From contig CM038214.1 in the NCBI GenBank assembly GCA_021442155.1, positions 143,688,488 to 143,752,487 on the forward strand: a stretch of DNA of 64,000 nucleotides, given 5' to 3'. Below, in pieces: positions 24,935 through 38,133 of this stretch. Numbering within the stretch: the first letter of the stretch is position 1; every line of letters begins with the position of its first letter. The DNA comes from Cymbidium sinense (Eukaryota > Streptophyta > Magnoliopsida > Asparagales > Orchidaceae). The notes beneath the pieces were generated by a model that ran no database searches, was not told the DNA's origin, and saw nothing but the letters and a program-made list of their open reading frames with translations. A program made the position numbers and the translations under genes.

Positions 24935-25355
24935 ATAACCTTCACTAGAACATCACCATCAACCACCTTAGTCTAGATCTTGGTGGAGGCTGAGGCACCA
25001 TCACATTGGTGGTCGTGGATGAGGTGATGGTATGGAGGTGGTTAGTGATTATGGTGGTGGGAGGATAATGGAGGTTACAACTGTGGTGGTGGCGGAGGGA
25101 GAGATCGGGGATATGATGGAGGATCCTGCTACTGAAATGGCCGAGGTAGTTTTGATGAGAATTGGAGAAATCAAGAACCATCGATATATAAACGTTTAAA
25201 AATAGTTCTACTTATCTGGGCAATTTGCTCTATGCTATTTTTATCTATCTGCCACTTGTGTTTAGAAAACTTGGTGTGTTACATGGTTGATGAAATAAAA
25301 GAAAAATGTTGAATCTAAATTTTTCTCTCTGTTAAAATGACATATATATGAAAAA
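24935..25355 (+). pseudogene. GRP retrocopy E
   Basis: The 5' edge is altered (CATAACCTTCACTAGAACAT) but the ITVN-like segment (CATCACCATCAACC) and SLDLGGG-like codons are present. The glycine tail includes GGTGGTGGCGGAGGGAGAGA and GGGGATATGATGGAGG (RGYDGG). The end GAATTGGAGAAATCAAG corresponds to NWRN plus stop with one substitution (NWRNQ, stop lost). The 3' UTR has GAACCATCGATATATAAACG in place of the usual sequence. The A-run is interrupted (GTTAAAATGACATATATATG, then five A) before CCTTAAACCC. Confidence 0.86.
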
Positions 25356-27147
25356 CCTTAAACCCTAAACTAAAACCCAATCCTTAAACCTAAAAGCTAA
25401 ACCCTTAACCCTAAACCGTAAACCCTAAACCCTAAACCCAAAAACCCTAAACCCTAAAACCTAAACACAAAACCTTAAACCACAAACCCTAAACCCTAAA
25501 CCTAAACCAAAAATAAAGTAAACTTAAACTTAAACCTAAACTAAATAAAATATAATAAACTAAAAATAAACATAAGCTAAACTAAAAATAAAAAACATAA
25601 AAATAAACTTAAAATAAAACCTAAACCCTAAACATAGAAAAAAATAAAATAAAACATAACTAACATAAAATAAAAAATAAAACCTAAACCTAAAAAATAA
25701 AATTAAAATAAAACTCAACTAAAAAAAACCTAATCCTAAAAAAAAAAATAAAATAAAATAAAACGCTAAATTAAACTAAATAAACTAAACTAAATATAAA
25801 TAATAAAATAATAATAAATAAAAATAAAAAATAAAAATTAATCAAAATAAAAATTCAAATAAACTAAATAAACCTAAACCAACAAGTTTACTTAATTTAA
25901 AAAAAACTTAAACCCTGAGCTTACCCTAAACCCTAAAGCATAAACACTAAACTCTAAACCTTAAACCCTAACCCTAAACCCTAAACCCTAACCCTAAACC
26001 CTAAACCCTAAGACCTAAACCCTTAATCCTAAAAACCTAAAAACCTAAACCAAAACTAAATCAAACCTAAAAATAAAATATATAAAAAATCCTAAACCTA
26101 AAAAAATAAAAAAATAAAAAATAATAAAAACCTAAATTAAAACCTAGATCTAAAACTAAAAATAAAATGAAATAAATAAATAAGAAATAAACAAAAATAA
26201 AAAATTAAATCCTATACTAAACTTAAAAAATACAATAAACTTAACAATAAAATCTTAAATAAAATAAAACTAAAAGTATAAAAATAAAATAAATCTAAAC
26301 CTAAAAAAACCTAAAATAAATAAAAAATAAAAAAACTAAACCCGAACTAAAAAATAACCTAAACCTAAAATAAAAATAAAAATAAACAAAATAAAATAAA
26401 CATATACCTAAACTAAAATAAACTAAACTAAAATAAATAGAACCTAAACCTAAACATAAAATAAACTATACCTAAACATAAACCTAAACTAAATAAAATA
26501 AAGTAAAAATAAACTTAAACCTAAACTAAAAATAAAACCTAAAAATAAGCCTAAAATAAAAACCTAAAACCTAAACCTAAAATAAAATAAAAGCCTAAAC
26601 CTAAAATTTAAAAATAAACCTAAAACAAAAAAAAAAATAAAAAATATAACTCAACTAAAATAAACCTAAACCTAAACCTAAACCTAAAAAATAAACTAAA
26701 ATAAAAAAAAAATAAACCTAAAATTAATAAACTAAATAAAAAAATAAAAAAATAAACCTAAATAAAAATAAAAAATAAAATAAACTAGAATAAAATAAAT
26801 AAACAAAATAAACCTAAACCTACTAGATTACTTAATTTAAAAAAACCATAAACCCTAAATCCTAAACCTTAAACCCTAAACCTACAACCCTAAACCCTAA
26901 ATCCTAACCCTAAACCCTAAACCCTAAAAACATAAACCTTAATACCCTAAACCCTAAACCTTAAACCCTAATCCCTAAACACAAAACCAACAACCATAAA
27001 CCCTAAACTAAACTATAAACCTATCCCTAAATACAATCCTAAACCCTAAAACTAAACCCTAAACCTCATAAAACCTAAACCAAAAGTATCTAAATAAATT
27101 AAAAAAAAATAAACTTAAACCCTAAAACCCTAAACCCAAACGTAACC
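25356..27147. repeat. CCCTAAA arrays and two A-rich satellite units
   Basis: Order: CCCTAAA tract; A-rich monomer ending AGTTTACTTAATTTAAAA at about 25890; CCCTAAA tract; A-rich monomer ending AGATTACTTAATTTAAAA at about 26823; CCCTAAA tract; then the GRP upstream flank. The two monomer ends are about 930 bases apart. No gene is seen. Confidence 0.8.
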
Positions 27148-27532
27148 AAGAATGGTAACTGATGGAACATCACCGCCAACCACCCTTATCTAAACTAATG
27201 GTGGTTATCTTAATCTGAGGTGCTAGTGGATATGGAGATGGTGGTCTAGGAGTGGTGGTAATGGAGGCAAACCAGGTTATAGCTGGTGGTGGCGAGAGAG
27301 ATCGATATGATGGTTGATCCCACTACAGGTCGGGTGATTTTGATGGGAACCGAGAAATTGAAGAACTACCGACTAATAAATGGAAATGTGACAAGAGAGA
27401 ATTCTAGTTATCTTGGTTTTTGATTTGTTCATGCATGCTCATTTTGTATCTTTAAATCTAAAAAACTTGGTGTCACTTGGTTGATGAAATCAAAGAAGAA
27501 ATGTTGAATTTGAAGTTCTTCATTAAAAAAAA
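27148..27532 (+). pseudogene. GRP retrocopy F
   Basis: Starts AAGAATGGTAACTGATGGAA, with the standard CCTTGAC reduced to CTGATG. AACATCACCGCCAACCACC follows. Small deletions shorten the glycine region, which still shows GGATATGGAGATGGTGG and GGTGGTGGCGAGAGAGATCG. The end is GGGAACCGAGAAATTGAAG, where the Trp codon is changed. The 3' UTR carries GCATGCTCATTTTGTATC, followed by CATT plus an A-run of nine (27524-27532) and then telomere-like repeat. Confidence 0.86.
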
Positions 27533-28744
27533 TTGAAAGACCTAAACCCTAAACTAAAACCTGAACCCTAAACCTAAAACCTAAACCCTAAACCATAAAC
27601 CCTAAACTCTAAAAATAGTAAACCGTAAATCCTAAACACTAAACCCTAAACACTAAACTCTAAAACCTAAACCCTAAACCCAAAATCCCAAACCCTAAAC
27701 CCTAAACCCTAAACTTGTCCTAAACCCTAAACCAAACCTAAAGCAATCCTAAACCTAAACCTAAATTAAATAAAATAAAACTAAAAAATAAACCTTAACC
27801 TAAACTAAAAATAAAACCTAAAATAAACCAAAAAATAAACCTAAAATGTAAACATATAAAAAATAAAATAATAACATAAACCTAAACATAAAATAAAAAT
27901 AAACCTAAAATAAAATAAAAATAAAATTTAACTAGAAGTAAACCTAAAACTAAACATAAACCTAAAAAATAAAATAAAATAAAAAACTTTACTAAAATAA
28001 ATAAAGTAAACCAAAATAAAAAAATAAACATAAAAAAAAATTAAAATTAAAACAAACTAAATAAACCTAAACGAATTGGTTTACTTAATTTAAAAAAAAA
28101 ATCCTAAACCTTTAGCTAACCCTAAACCCTAAAGCCTAAAAATTAAACTCTAAACCTTAAACCCTAACCCTAAATAAAATAACATAAACTAAAAATAAAC
28201 TTAAGCCTAAACTAAGAAATAAAATCTTAAAAAAAGCCTAAAATAATAACCTAAAAGAATAAAAAATTAAACCTAAACATAAAAATAAAATAAAATAAAA
28301 TAAACTATAAAAACCTAAACCTAAAATAAACTAAAAGAAAAAAAACCTAAAATGAATAAACTAATATAAATAAACCAACAATAAAAATCCTAATTAAAAA
28401 TAAATAAAAATAAACTAAAATAAATAAAATAAACTAAATAAACATAAACATACTACTTTACTAATTTTAAATTAAAACCTAAACTAAACCTTAAACCTAA
28501 ACCCTAAATCCTAAACCCTAAGCCCTAAACTCTAAACCCTAAACCCTAAACCTACAACCCTAAAACCCTAAACCCTAAACCCTTATAAACCTAAAACCTT
28601 AAACCCTAAACCCTAAAACCCTAAACCCTAAACCTTAAACCCTAAATCCTAAAAAACCATAAACCCTATGCCATAAACCCTAAACATTAAGCTAACCCTA
28701 AACCCTAAACCCAAAACCATACAAACCTAAACCCTAAACTAAAA
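27533..28744. repeat. CCCTAAA arrays and short A-rich satellite units before the LINE
   Basis: Telomere-like tract; A-rich monomer ending GGTTTACTTAATTTAAAA (about 28078); a short CCCTAAA tract; a shortened A-rich unit ending near 28455; then ~270 bases of CCCTAAA that abut the 5' end of the LINE. No gene is seen. Confidence 0.8.
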
Positions 28745-28903
28745 CACAACCCACCCACTTCTCTGGCTGTTTTCTACTCTGTTTTCCTTCTCTTTACTTG
28801 GCCATGTTTCACCATTCTGATATTCCTTCTAGATTGCCTCTCACTTATGTGAGTTTCCTTAACCTTATATCGTAAACCACTTTCTGCAAACAGCTCTTTA
28901 AAC

Positions 28904-30226
28904 TTGGAGGCATCAAAGCTTCCAATTCACAAGGTAATAGTATTAACTCCAACCATTGTTGTGCCTGTAGTTAAGTCCTTCAAGGATGCTTTATCTGGTA
29001 AGAACACTTGCTCTAATGCTTCAGTCAATTTAATCTCAACCTCTTTTCATGGAATATCGGTTGTAATATGCTTGGATCTTGATGTGGAAAAGCTGGCGAA
29101 GCCCTTTGAATTTTTATTAGTTGGTCAATTTTCATTGCTTCGCCCGACTCTTGAAAGCATCTGATCCTTCTTTCATAGCCTAAAGCTCTCGGGTGTATTT
29201 ACTATTAGATTGATTGATCCTAGACATATCCTTATTCAGTTATCTAATGGTTTAGACTACTCAAGAGTCATTGCTCGTCGCTCTTACTTTGTGTACAATT
29301 ATCAAATGAGGCTTTTGAAATGGTCTCCTCTATTTGATGTCAAAGTGGAATCCCTAATTGTTCCTTTATGACTAGCTTTTCCAAACTCGAGGATACATTA
29401 TATTACCCATCAAGTCCTATTTATGGTTGGGGCTCTCTTTGGTAGGCTCCTACAAATAGATCAAGTCACCATCGAGATCAACCATCGCTCAGATTTTGGT
29501 TGAGATTGATATTACCAAAAAGTACCCTAAAGAAGTTTGGATCGTTCAAAAAAAATTGGGTATAATCAAAAGTGGAATTTGAAAATTTCCTATTTTTGCA
29601 CACATTGTAAGATCCATGGTCATGATCACTCTGAATGCTTTGTGTTACACCATAATCTTAAAAAGAAAAAAATTGCATAATCCTAATCCCTCTCTAACAA
29701 ATGAAAAAAATAATAAGTTCACTTATGTGCCTAAAGTTACTCAAAATGGAACTCACCCTCCTACCCCCTCTCCTTTATTACCTATAGATTTGCCTATTGG
29801 AGAACAATCTGAGCTTGATAAAAATAATGATATTAAGGTTTGTGAGGAAACTAATGATAACTAACCTAAAATTTCTTCTACTTGTAATAACTTGGCATCT
29901 CAAGACAATCCCTTGACTCATATGAATCATAATGGTGATTTGAATGGGAACCTCAAGTTGGATAAAAATCTCAAAACAAATTCTGGAATTATTCTAAAAA
30001 ATTTTGATGATTTGGTGACGGATCAAAAACTTAATAGTACTCATGGAAATGAAAATGAATTTTATGCTATTAATGGTGCCACAACCTCTCCTTCTATTAC
30101 CCTACAGAGTGATACACATGCTAATCCTATTTCTCAACCTAACTCAGATACCAAAGAAGGGCAAATCACCATTAAGAATGCTTTGAGAAGGTCCTATTCT
30201 CAATATCATAAATCACTCTTTCGATG
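28904..30226 (+). pseudogene. LINE ORF1: gag-like RNA-binding protein with CCHC knuckle (broken)
   Basis: In plant L1 elements this protein (DUF4283 plus zinc knuckle) binds the element RNA in the ribonucleoprotein. Visible here: SFKDALSGKN near the N-terminus, typical of the family; a middle part with YFVYNYQMRLLKW and HYITHQVLF, matching the DUF4283 region up to codon substitutions; and a knuckle CTHCKIHGHDHSEC (C-x2-C-x4-H-x4-C, bases 29597-29638). The tail is Asn/Ser/Thr-rich and low in order, as usual. There are in-frame stops after the first ~86 codons and a frame change after the knuckle. The frame listed opens at TTG, so the true start is uncertain and may lie upstream. Confidence 0.82.
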
Positions 30227-30415
30227 AAGATACTTTGGACATAGATAGCCTTTTTCAAACTTATTAAAAAAATCCCTTAAAGCTAGAATGTTCACTAATA
30301 GCTCCACTAACCACTGATCTTCTAACTTCCCATAAATAATTGTTTCATATTTTCTTCTTCTTATTTTTCATTTTTTTTTCTCTCTTCTCTTTCTTTCAAC
30401 TTATTATGATCAATT

Positions 30416-33400
30416 TTCTTATTTGGAATGTTCGTATTGGGACTCCTGTCCAAATCGTATTAGCCTTGTCATACTCATAACATAGCCTTACTTGTGTTAT
30501 TGAGCCATTCATTCACTCTTCTAAGATTACCCATGTTGCTAGAACAGTAGGCTTTCAAAATTTCTTTTATAGTGTTAGTAATAAAATTTGGTTTTTTTTG
30601 AATAATTTAATCAACATTTTTATCCTTGATGATCTCCAATAATTGGTTAATGTTCAAATTTCATTGGGTGAATTTTTTGCTATTGGTTCCTTTATTTATG
30701 CATCTTGTAATAGAGCTAATAGAAACATCCTTTGGGATCAATTAAGAACTTTATCCTCCTCTCACAAACCCCGGTTGGTTGGGGGTGATTTCAACACTAT
30801 TATCACTTCTAAAGAAGAGGGAGGTTGCTCCCTAACATCCACTCCATGGAAGATTTTTCTAATATGATTCTCAACCGCAACTGATTGATATTGGTTTTCT
30901 AGCTCTATATGTGGCATAAACTCTACAATGGATTGATAGGACCCTCTTTACCCCAATCAATGGCCCCTCACTTCTATGGAGTATTGAGCGTAACTTTGTC
31001 TGACCATGCTCGCTATTGATCTCCATCAAAACTCCTTCCAAGACTATATCCTCCCCACTCCTTTTAGATTCCAAAATATGTGGACCCAACATAGTGATTT
31101 CTTTAATGTTGTTTCCACTAATTGATGGCCCTATTCACCTGACAATTTCGTTAAAGGATGATTCTTTGGCTTAAGCTTAAAAGACTAAAACAAAACCTAA
31201 ATTGGTGGAACAAGCACCATTTTAAAAATCTTTTTGCCAATCTAAAAAATATGGAACAATTAGTTTGCTCCCTTGAAAATGTTGTGTTAACTGATCCTAG
31301 TAAGCTTGATGAGTGGAACACTACTAAAGATAACTTCAATAATTATCAGAATATGGAGGAAACCTACCATAAAAAAGGTCGCTAGCAAACATATTTCGAT
31401 GGTGACGTAAATACAAGGTATTTCCATGCTCTTTTCAAAAAAGGAAAGCCTTAAACTCTATTCAAAAAATCAAAATATTAATGGTATCTGGATCACTTAT
31501 AATAATGAAATTAAAGATTTCTCATCAACATTTTTCAAAATTTATTAAACAACAACCCTAACTTAGAACCCTCTCAACACTCACGATCTCCTCTATGATT
31601 ACTAATGATGAAAACCATTTACTCACTTTGGGTCATGGAAACCGAGATTAGTAGTATTCTCAATAGCATGAGACCGACTCTTGTGGCTACATGACTCATT
31701 TCTTTCAGCATTGTTGGCCTATTATTAAGTCTGACCTTGTCGATGTTGTTGTTGATTTCTTTGATGGTAACTCTTTACCTAGATACTTTTCTAGCACTTC
31801 CATTATTCTCATTCCCAAAACAAATAATCCTGATACTTGGGGAGATTTTAGACCTATCAACCTTTGCACCTTCTTTCAAAAACTCATTGATAAATTAATT
31901 AATAATAAGATAAGTCCGCTCCCTAAAATTATTTCTCCTAACCAAACGCTTTGTTAAAAGTAGAGCTATATCCATAATATCCTTCTACAAGAGTTTCATG
32001 ACCTTGATGTTCCAATTAGGTGGCAACATCCTCTTTAAACTGGACATCTCTAAAGCTTTTGATAACTTCTTGGGATTTCCTCTTTCAAATTTTCCTTTTT
32101 TTTTTTGATAATTTCATCCTCATCAAAATTGTATTTCCAATGTTTCTGTTATCATGAATGGTGAGTCCCTTGGTTTCTTTACTGAGGCATTGCTTGAGAT
32201 AGGAGACCCCTTTCACCCTCTCTTTTATTATTGTTGAATATCTTTCGAGGACGAATGATCTTTTCTACAAAAATCTTTCCATGTACTTTAAAACTAAAGG
32301 TGGTCTTCCTGTCTCTCATCTTAGTTTTGCTTATGACTTTATAATCTTTTGCAATGCCTCTATTTGGCACATTAAAACTATTAAGAGCCTCCCAAATAAA
32401 TTTGGCAATGAAAGTGATCTCTTTCTCAATGAAGGAAAATGTTGTTTCATTCCTTCCTCTAAAATCCCTTCTAATAGGATCAATCAAATCTTGAGAATTA
32501 TTAATTTTCAGCAACATCAACATCCCATTAATTATCTTGCTCGCTTTTAAAGGTCGAAAAGATCTCATCTTTTGATGATCTCATCTAGAAAATCTCTAAT
32601 AAAATTTCTATTTGGGAATTCATTTACTATCTTTCGGTAGGCTCACTTTGATTAAGAGCACTCTTAACTCCATGCCTTTATATCTCCTCCAAACCATTGT
32701 GCCACATTTCTATCATTAATAGAATTGAGCGCCTCATTAACAAATTTTTTTTTGGGGCTCTAATAACTCCTCTAAAAGAATGCACTAGACCACTTGGTTT
32801 AAAAGTTGTGGCACCCTTACTGAAGGTGGCCTTGGATGCCAATCAAAGAAGCTATCACCGCTTTTCCTATAAGCTTTGGTGGAAATTTTAGGAGTAACAA
32901 TAGTCTTTGGGCTAATTTCATGACTCTAAATATTGCCGTGGTAAGCACCCCTCATTTGTCCCTATAAAGTAGAGACTCCCGCTTGGAAAAGACTTTGTTC
33001 CCCAAATGGGATGCAATCCTTAATTTTTTGGTGGATTAACTCTGGCTCCTCCTTCTTTTGGCAAGATAACTAGACTAGATGTGGGTCCATTGATGACTTA
33101 CTTTCCACCCATTCCACTGCCGCTATTAAAGTGAAATATTTTTGGCAAAATAATATGTGGAACATTAGTAAGCTTTTTGATTATATTCCTTCCTCTCTCT
33201 TAAACAAGCTTACTACTATTCCTATCATTCCTACCAATCAAGACCAAATCCTTTTTAAGCTCTCACATAATGGTGATTTAAACTTTAAAAATGTTTTGAT
33301 TCACATTAAAGAAACTCATGATTCTTCCAATGCATTTCTCAAACTATGGAATAACACTATCCCTACTTCCTATTCTCGTTTTACTTATTTTGAAAACTTC

Positions 33401-34303
33401 ATCCCTATTGATTCCTTGTTGTGGGGTAAAGGCTTTCAATTACCTTCAAAATGCCAATGCTGCTTTCACATTGAGAATGTGAACCATTTTTGTTAATGGG
33501 GCCATTGCTTCTAAACTTTGATTTGGTATGATGACCTCTTTAACATTGTCATTTTCAATGGCTCCTTAACTTTATATCAACTTCTTGAAGTTTATTTTGA
33601 CAACGCTATTAAAGGTCACATTAAAGTCATAACTATCACTCTTATTTAGTTCATATGGATGGAAATGATGCAAAACATCGGGATCCCTATGAATCACATG
33701 AGATAATTGCTAGAATTAAAAACAAAATTTGAGACATGTTCAATGCCAATCTCATTAACTATAAATAATTCAAAGGTTGTAAATTTGTGGTAAACTGGTT
33801 TTAACTCGGATCAACCCATCGTAAAATGACAAGATTGTCTATTGTGTAAAACCTCTTGATAATACTATTAAAATCAACATTGATGGCTCTGTCTCTCATA
33901 AAGGTTCAGGCTGTGGTGGCATTTTCAAAAATCTTAATGGTAAAGTCCTATGTGCTTTTGCCTACCCCTTGCTTGCTGTTCTATTTCGAAGGTACAAAGC
34001 TCCGATTTTATTTCAAAATGGTTTGCTCAATATTTGGATTGAGGTGGATGCCCTCCTCGATTGATCTTTGACTTCTACCAAAATGAGCAACAAATTGTAC
34101 TACCTTCTCAAGCAAACTAGAGCTCATTACCCAACTTAATTTTAGAATCACTCATGTATGGCGAGGGTAATGCATGTCGATATTACCTTGCCAATCTGGG
34201 ATTGATGGTATAAACTTCTTTGATCAACTAACTCTTCCTAAACATTTGTGTGGCTTGGTTAATCTAGACAATACTGGGATCCCTTATCTCAAAAAGTAAT
34301 CTA
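30416..34303 (+). pseudogene. LINE ORF2: endonuclease - reverse transcriptase - RNase H polyprotein (broken)
   Basis: The start is placed at an ATG beginning MINFLIWNVR, the usual opening of plant LINE endonucleases. Endonuclease landmarks: WNVR, an IEP-type turn, YASC, and GGDFN (30781-30795). RT: SIILIPKTNNPDTW and DFRPINLC, then LDISKAFD (motif A, about 32040-32064), then VSHLSFAYDFIIFCNA (motif C). Motif C has FAYD instead of the FADD/YADD active site, which removes one catalytic Asp. A zinc-binding segment with SKCQCC ends near 33490. RNase H begins INIDGSVSHKGSGCGGIF (about 33870), continues WIEVDALLD and ends at GLVNLDNTGIPYL. Several stops and frame shifts occur throughout, so it is inactive as read. 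Confidence 0.88.
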
Positions 34304-37300
34304 TCCTCTAGCTTGATCTGTCTCAATTCCTATTTAACTGCATGATCACTTTCTATTCAGTGTTGTTTTTTTCTTGGTATTTGCTGATGCTTCATCCGGA
34401 TATCCCTTGGTGTTTTTCTGCTGATTTCTATGGTATGTGTTATTGGTTTAATTGCATTAATTCAAATTGGGGCTTTCCTGTTTCTGCTACTTTCAATGAT
34501 AAGGTGTTGCTGTTCCTTTGGAATTTGTCGATGCATCATCCTTTTACTCCTTGTTGGCCATTTGTGCACATATGTGTTATTTACTTACCCCAACCTTGAT
34601 TGGGGTTTTGTCAATGCGATAAAGTGTTCACTATTTGCTATAGGGAGATATATTATTTATTTTATGCTTTTTTATGCATTTTGATCAAGGATAGATTTAT
34701 ATCCCTTTCCGGAATTATATTATGGGATCCTTGCCTTAATGTTTAACTGTTATACCTCTATATATCTTTATAGCTATTTTAACTGATATTCATCTTCTTA
34801 TTACGGTTGCTTCCTCTACTATGTTTCATATCGTTATCTCGACATCCTGTAAGGAGAGCTCTTACACTAGCCTTGCTTTTATAACTCCTTCTCTATAGGA
34901 TTAGAATTATCTATGGACTTCCAATATTATTGATGCTGTGGGATTAGCTGCTGGCATAATATTTTGTGTTTGTCTATATATCAAAGATGACTTTGCTTTG
35001 AACCACTTAGTAATCTATGTTGTACCTATGTTACTTGTTGGTGTATCTTATGTTGGATGCAATATCTCTCCTGATGTTTTAATTACTGCTCTTTGGGTTG
35101 GTTTGTTGTATGCTTACCTCCTCTTTCCTTCTTGTAAGGAAAGGCACAACATTTATATTGTTATTATTAAGTTCTCTTTGAAGGTTAACTTTATGGTTTT
35201 TGGCTATTTGTTTCCGCTTGTTCTCAACTTCTGTCGCTTGCTCGTCAGAATGATCAACTCATTTGTCGTCCTTTCCCCTTTAAATTTGGTCACATCTCTA
35301 TGATTATCCAACTATCTAATTAGAATTTAGCATATGCTTCTGGGGTTTTGGATTGTCTTGTTCAGTTGGACTATTTTGAGGTTATTGAATGGATGCTGGC
35401 TTTTGCTTTGTTACTTGTTTCTTTTGTTAGCAATTGGGCTACTGTTGATCACCACTTTTCAGCTAGCTTTGGCCTGATCATTTCCCTATCTTTCTAGGAC
35501 TTATCTTCTGTATTATCTATTTGCAATGGGAGGTTTTATGGCAAACTTGCTGTTATTTTTTATCTTGGTTGTTGGATTACCTAGAACATTGATTCCCTTG
35601 TTCAGCAAACTATTAATGGGGTTGTCTTGCTTGTTCAGTAGGGTGCTTTGTTGTTTGCTTTTGGAGTTTCTTTGTTGTTTACTTTGGTTGCCCTCATTTT
35701 GTCTAGTTGTAATGCATGGTTTTTTGGCCAACTTGCTGTTATTTATTCTCTTGGATATTGGCTCTACTGGCTCATTGATTCCTTTGCCCATTTGCTACTG
35801 GGTTATCTTTCCTTGGGTCCTTGGTTGTTTGTTGATTGGTTTGGCTAACCTCTTTCCCTTACGCGAGAGGTTATTTTTATTATATCTCATTGCTTTTGGA
35901 CTTTCTTATTAGCTTTTCAGTATGCTTTCCATGATATTGTGGGTTTAACTTCATGCCTGATCACCCCTTTCTGGCATGGTTTTTTTCTTGGTTATCTTCT
36001 GAACCCCTTTTGTCTCTATCTCTCTACTTTGTTTTCTATTGGAGTTTTATATGATGGGTGCTTTAACTGTTCTATTTTCTCCATTGTTGGCTTTTGATTT
36101 TGGGTCCTTTTAGGTTATCTATGATTGTTGGTCGCTATTTGGTCTTTTGATTTTTCTGACTGCTTTTGCTATTTCATTTTTCACTGTCGCTTTTTTTTCC
36201 ACTCTACTAGTCTTGGCCAAGCCTTTTTCCTATCTATCTGGAAATTAACTTTTGAATTTTCATTTTTGAATGGGTTGTTTTTTGGCCAACTTGCTGCTAT
36301 TTTATATCTTGGGGGTTGGCTAATCTCGATCACTGAATCTTTTGTCTGGCTTCCTGCTTCTAGGGTTGTCCATCCTATTCATAGTCATTTGATGTTATTT
36401 ATTTTACTATCCCTTTGCGTGGATTGGACTTCCAATGTAGTTTGCTTTAACCGAGGATCTTGGATTAGTGCCACTGATTATCTTTACCCGAGGGATATTT
36501 TCTCGATGATCTTTTGAACACCTTCGCTTTCATTCTACTTATCCGCCTTCTAATAGAGTTTTATATAGTGGGGTAATAATTGTATTATTGCTTATCTGTT
36601 GGCCTTTGGATTTTCGGGACCTTTATCCAACAGGTTATTTTTATGGTTGTTGGTTGTTTCTTGCACATTCTGGTTATTGGCTTTTATTGCTGTTAACATA
36701 AGGGCTGTAGCTAACTTCATCTGCTGCTATTTTTTTCCTCTTGGTTATGCTAGATTTGTGCAGATCATTATGATTATGCTTTTGCCTCTCTTGATTTTCA
36801 TCTTTGCACTATTTAATCTTAATGAATGGATTTATTGCCAACTAGTCGGATATTACTATCATGACCGGTCAATTGGATTGAGTTTAATGATAAGCAAGAT
36901 GCTTCGTGGTTATCTCTCGATTGCCACTTATTTGAGTTGTTGTGGTGGGATCACCTTACCCGATTCTTCATACTGTACTCCCATTTCCGGTGGTTATTTG
37001 GGCTTGGGATATCTTCTCTTTATATTTGCTAGTTTTAATCAATCAAGGAGGTTGTTAAGACGCATTACATACATTCTTTTACTATGAACTAGATTATTGA
37101 GTATGATGATAAGCAAGCTGATCGGTGTTATCTCGACATTCTTATTGGAGCTATTTGTGGTGGGAGCGCCTTTACCTATCTCTTCTTATCTCTGTTGTTG
37201 TATTTCTGGTAATTTGGGATTGGGGTTTGTTGTTTCCCTTTATAATTGTCGCTTTAATCAAACAAGGAGGTTGTTAAGAGTCGCATTTACATTCTTTGGT

Positions 37301-38133
37301 TATCCTTTCGGGAAATAATCTTGAATTGCTTATTGGACTGTCTACCAAGACTATATATTTATTATTGTTCTTTAGGCTTGGAATGGGGTTAATTCCATGC
37401 TCTTGTCTTGCTGTTTTCTGCTTCCTTGACTCTTCTTGTGGTCTCATTAATCCTTTAAATCGTTAAAATCTAGATGACATTGATGGCTCTCTTTCATTTA
37501 AGTTGGGATTATCATGCCATGGAGCCTAATATGATGATATATAATTTGCATGTGATCCCCTTACCCACTTTGCTCTTACTGCTCTTTCTTCTACTTTGTA
37601 TACGGCTTTGCCTATTGTGTATTATGGCTCAAAGATCTTCATCAAATATCGCTATATAGGTTTGTTGGCTATGATGTGATGATTTTACTCCTTTTGGTTT
37701 GGTAGTAGCTCTTGTGATGTAACCTGTCAAAGTTTGATGCTCATATTTGCATCCCCAACTGTGGTGAGCTGAGCCAGCCTCTATCACACCCTCTTATTAT
37801 TACCATTCTCGAATTTGTCGCTTCCTCGCTACATTCTCTATATTACATTAACTTTCTAACTTCTTCTCTCACCTTGCTGTACTTTTCCTTTTTTCTCTGT
37901 GTTACTCCATTGTGTCATTCATTCTCACATCCGCACAACATTAACCCTTATCCTTTATTTCATATATAATCAATTTGTATCTTTTGCTTGCTTAACTTTT
38001 CTTTTGCTTTTGATTCACTTAGATAGAGGATTTACCTTAAATTGATTGTAGCTCTTTGAGAGTTCTGAGTTTATCCCTTAAGGACCTTGTAACCCATTTT
38101 GTGGTAATAAAATTCCTATATATGGGGTTTCCC
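34304..38133 (+). other. LINE 3' region: T-rich, with internal tandem repeats
   Basis: About 3.8 kb lie between the end of RNase H and the poly(A). T-rich open frames of 60-160 codons give Leu/Phe-rich 'membrane-like' products with no family signature; I treat them as untranslated. Related units recur: a GGCCAACTTGCTG-TATTT unit at about 35526, 35711 and 36270, and a 219-base direct repeat (about 36887-37080 and 37106-37300) that begins ATGATAAGCAAG and ends GGAGGTTGTTAAGA. The last ~100 bases match the truncated LINE copy at 24.6 kb. Confidence 0.65.

Noticed and set aside
28904..29164. First LINE frame as a stand-alone host gene
   Set aside because: It starts at TTG and continues after a stop into the zinc-knuckle region of LINE ORF1, so it is part of the element.
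32179..32568. 129-codon minus-strand frame and similar antisense frames inside the LINE
   Set aside because: They are antisense shadows of the RT region, whose plus-strand motifs are clear.
34342..37659. Series of membrane-protein-like open frames after the LINE RNase H
   Set aside because: T-rich DNA gives Leu/Phe-rich products; frames are short, overlap, contain the internal tandem repeats and show no family signature. Treated as LINE 3' region.
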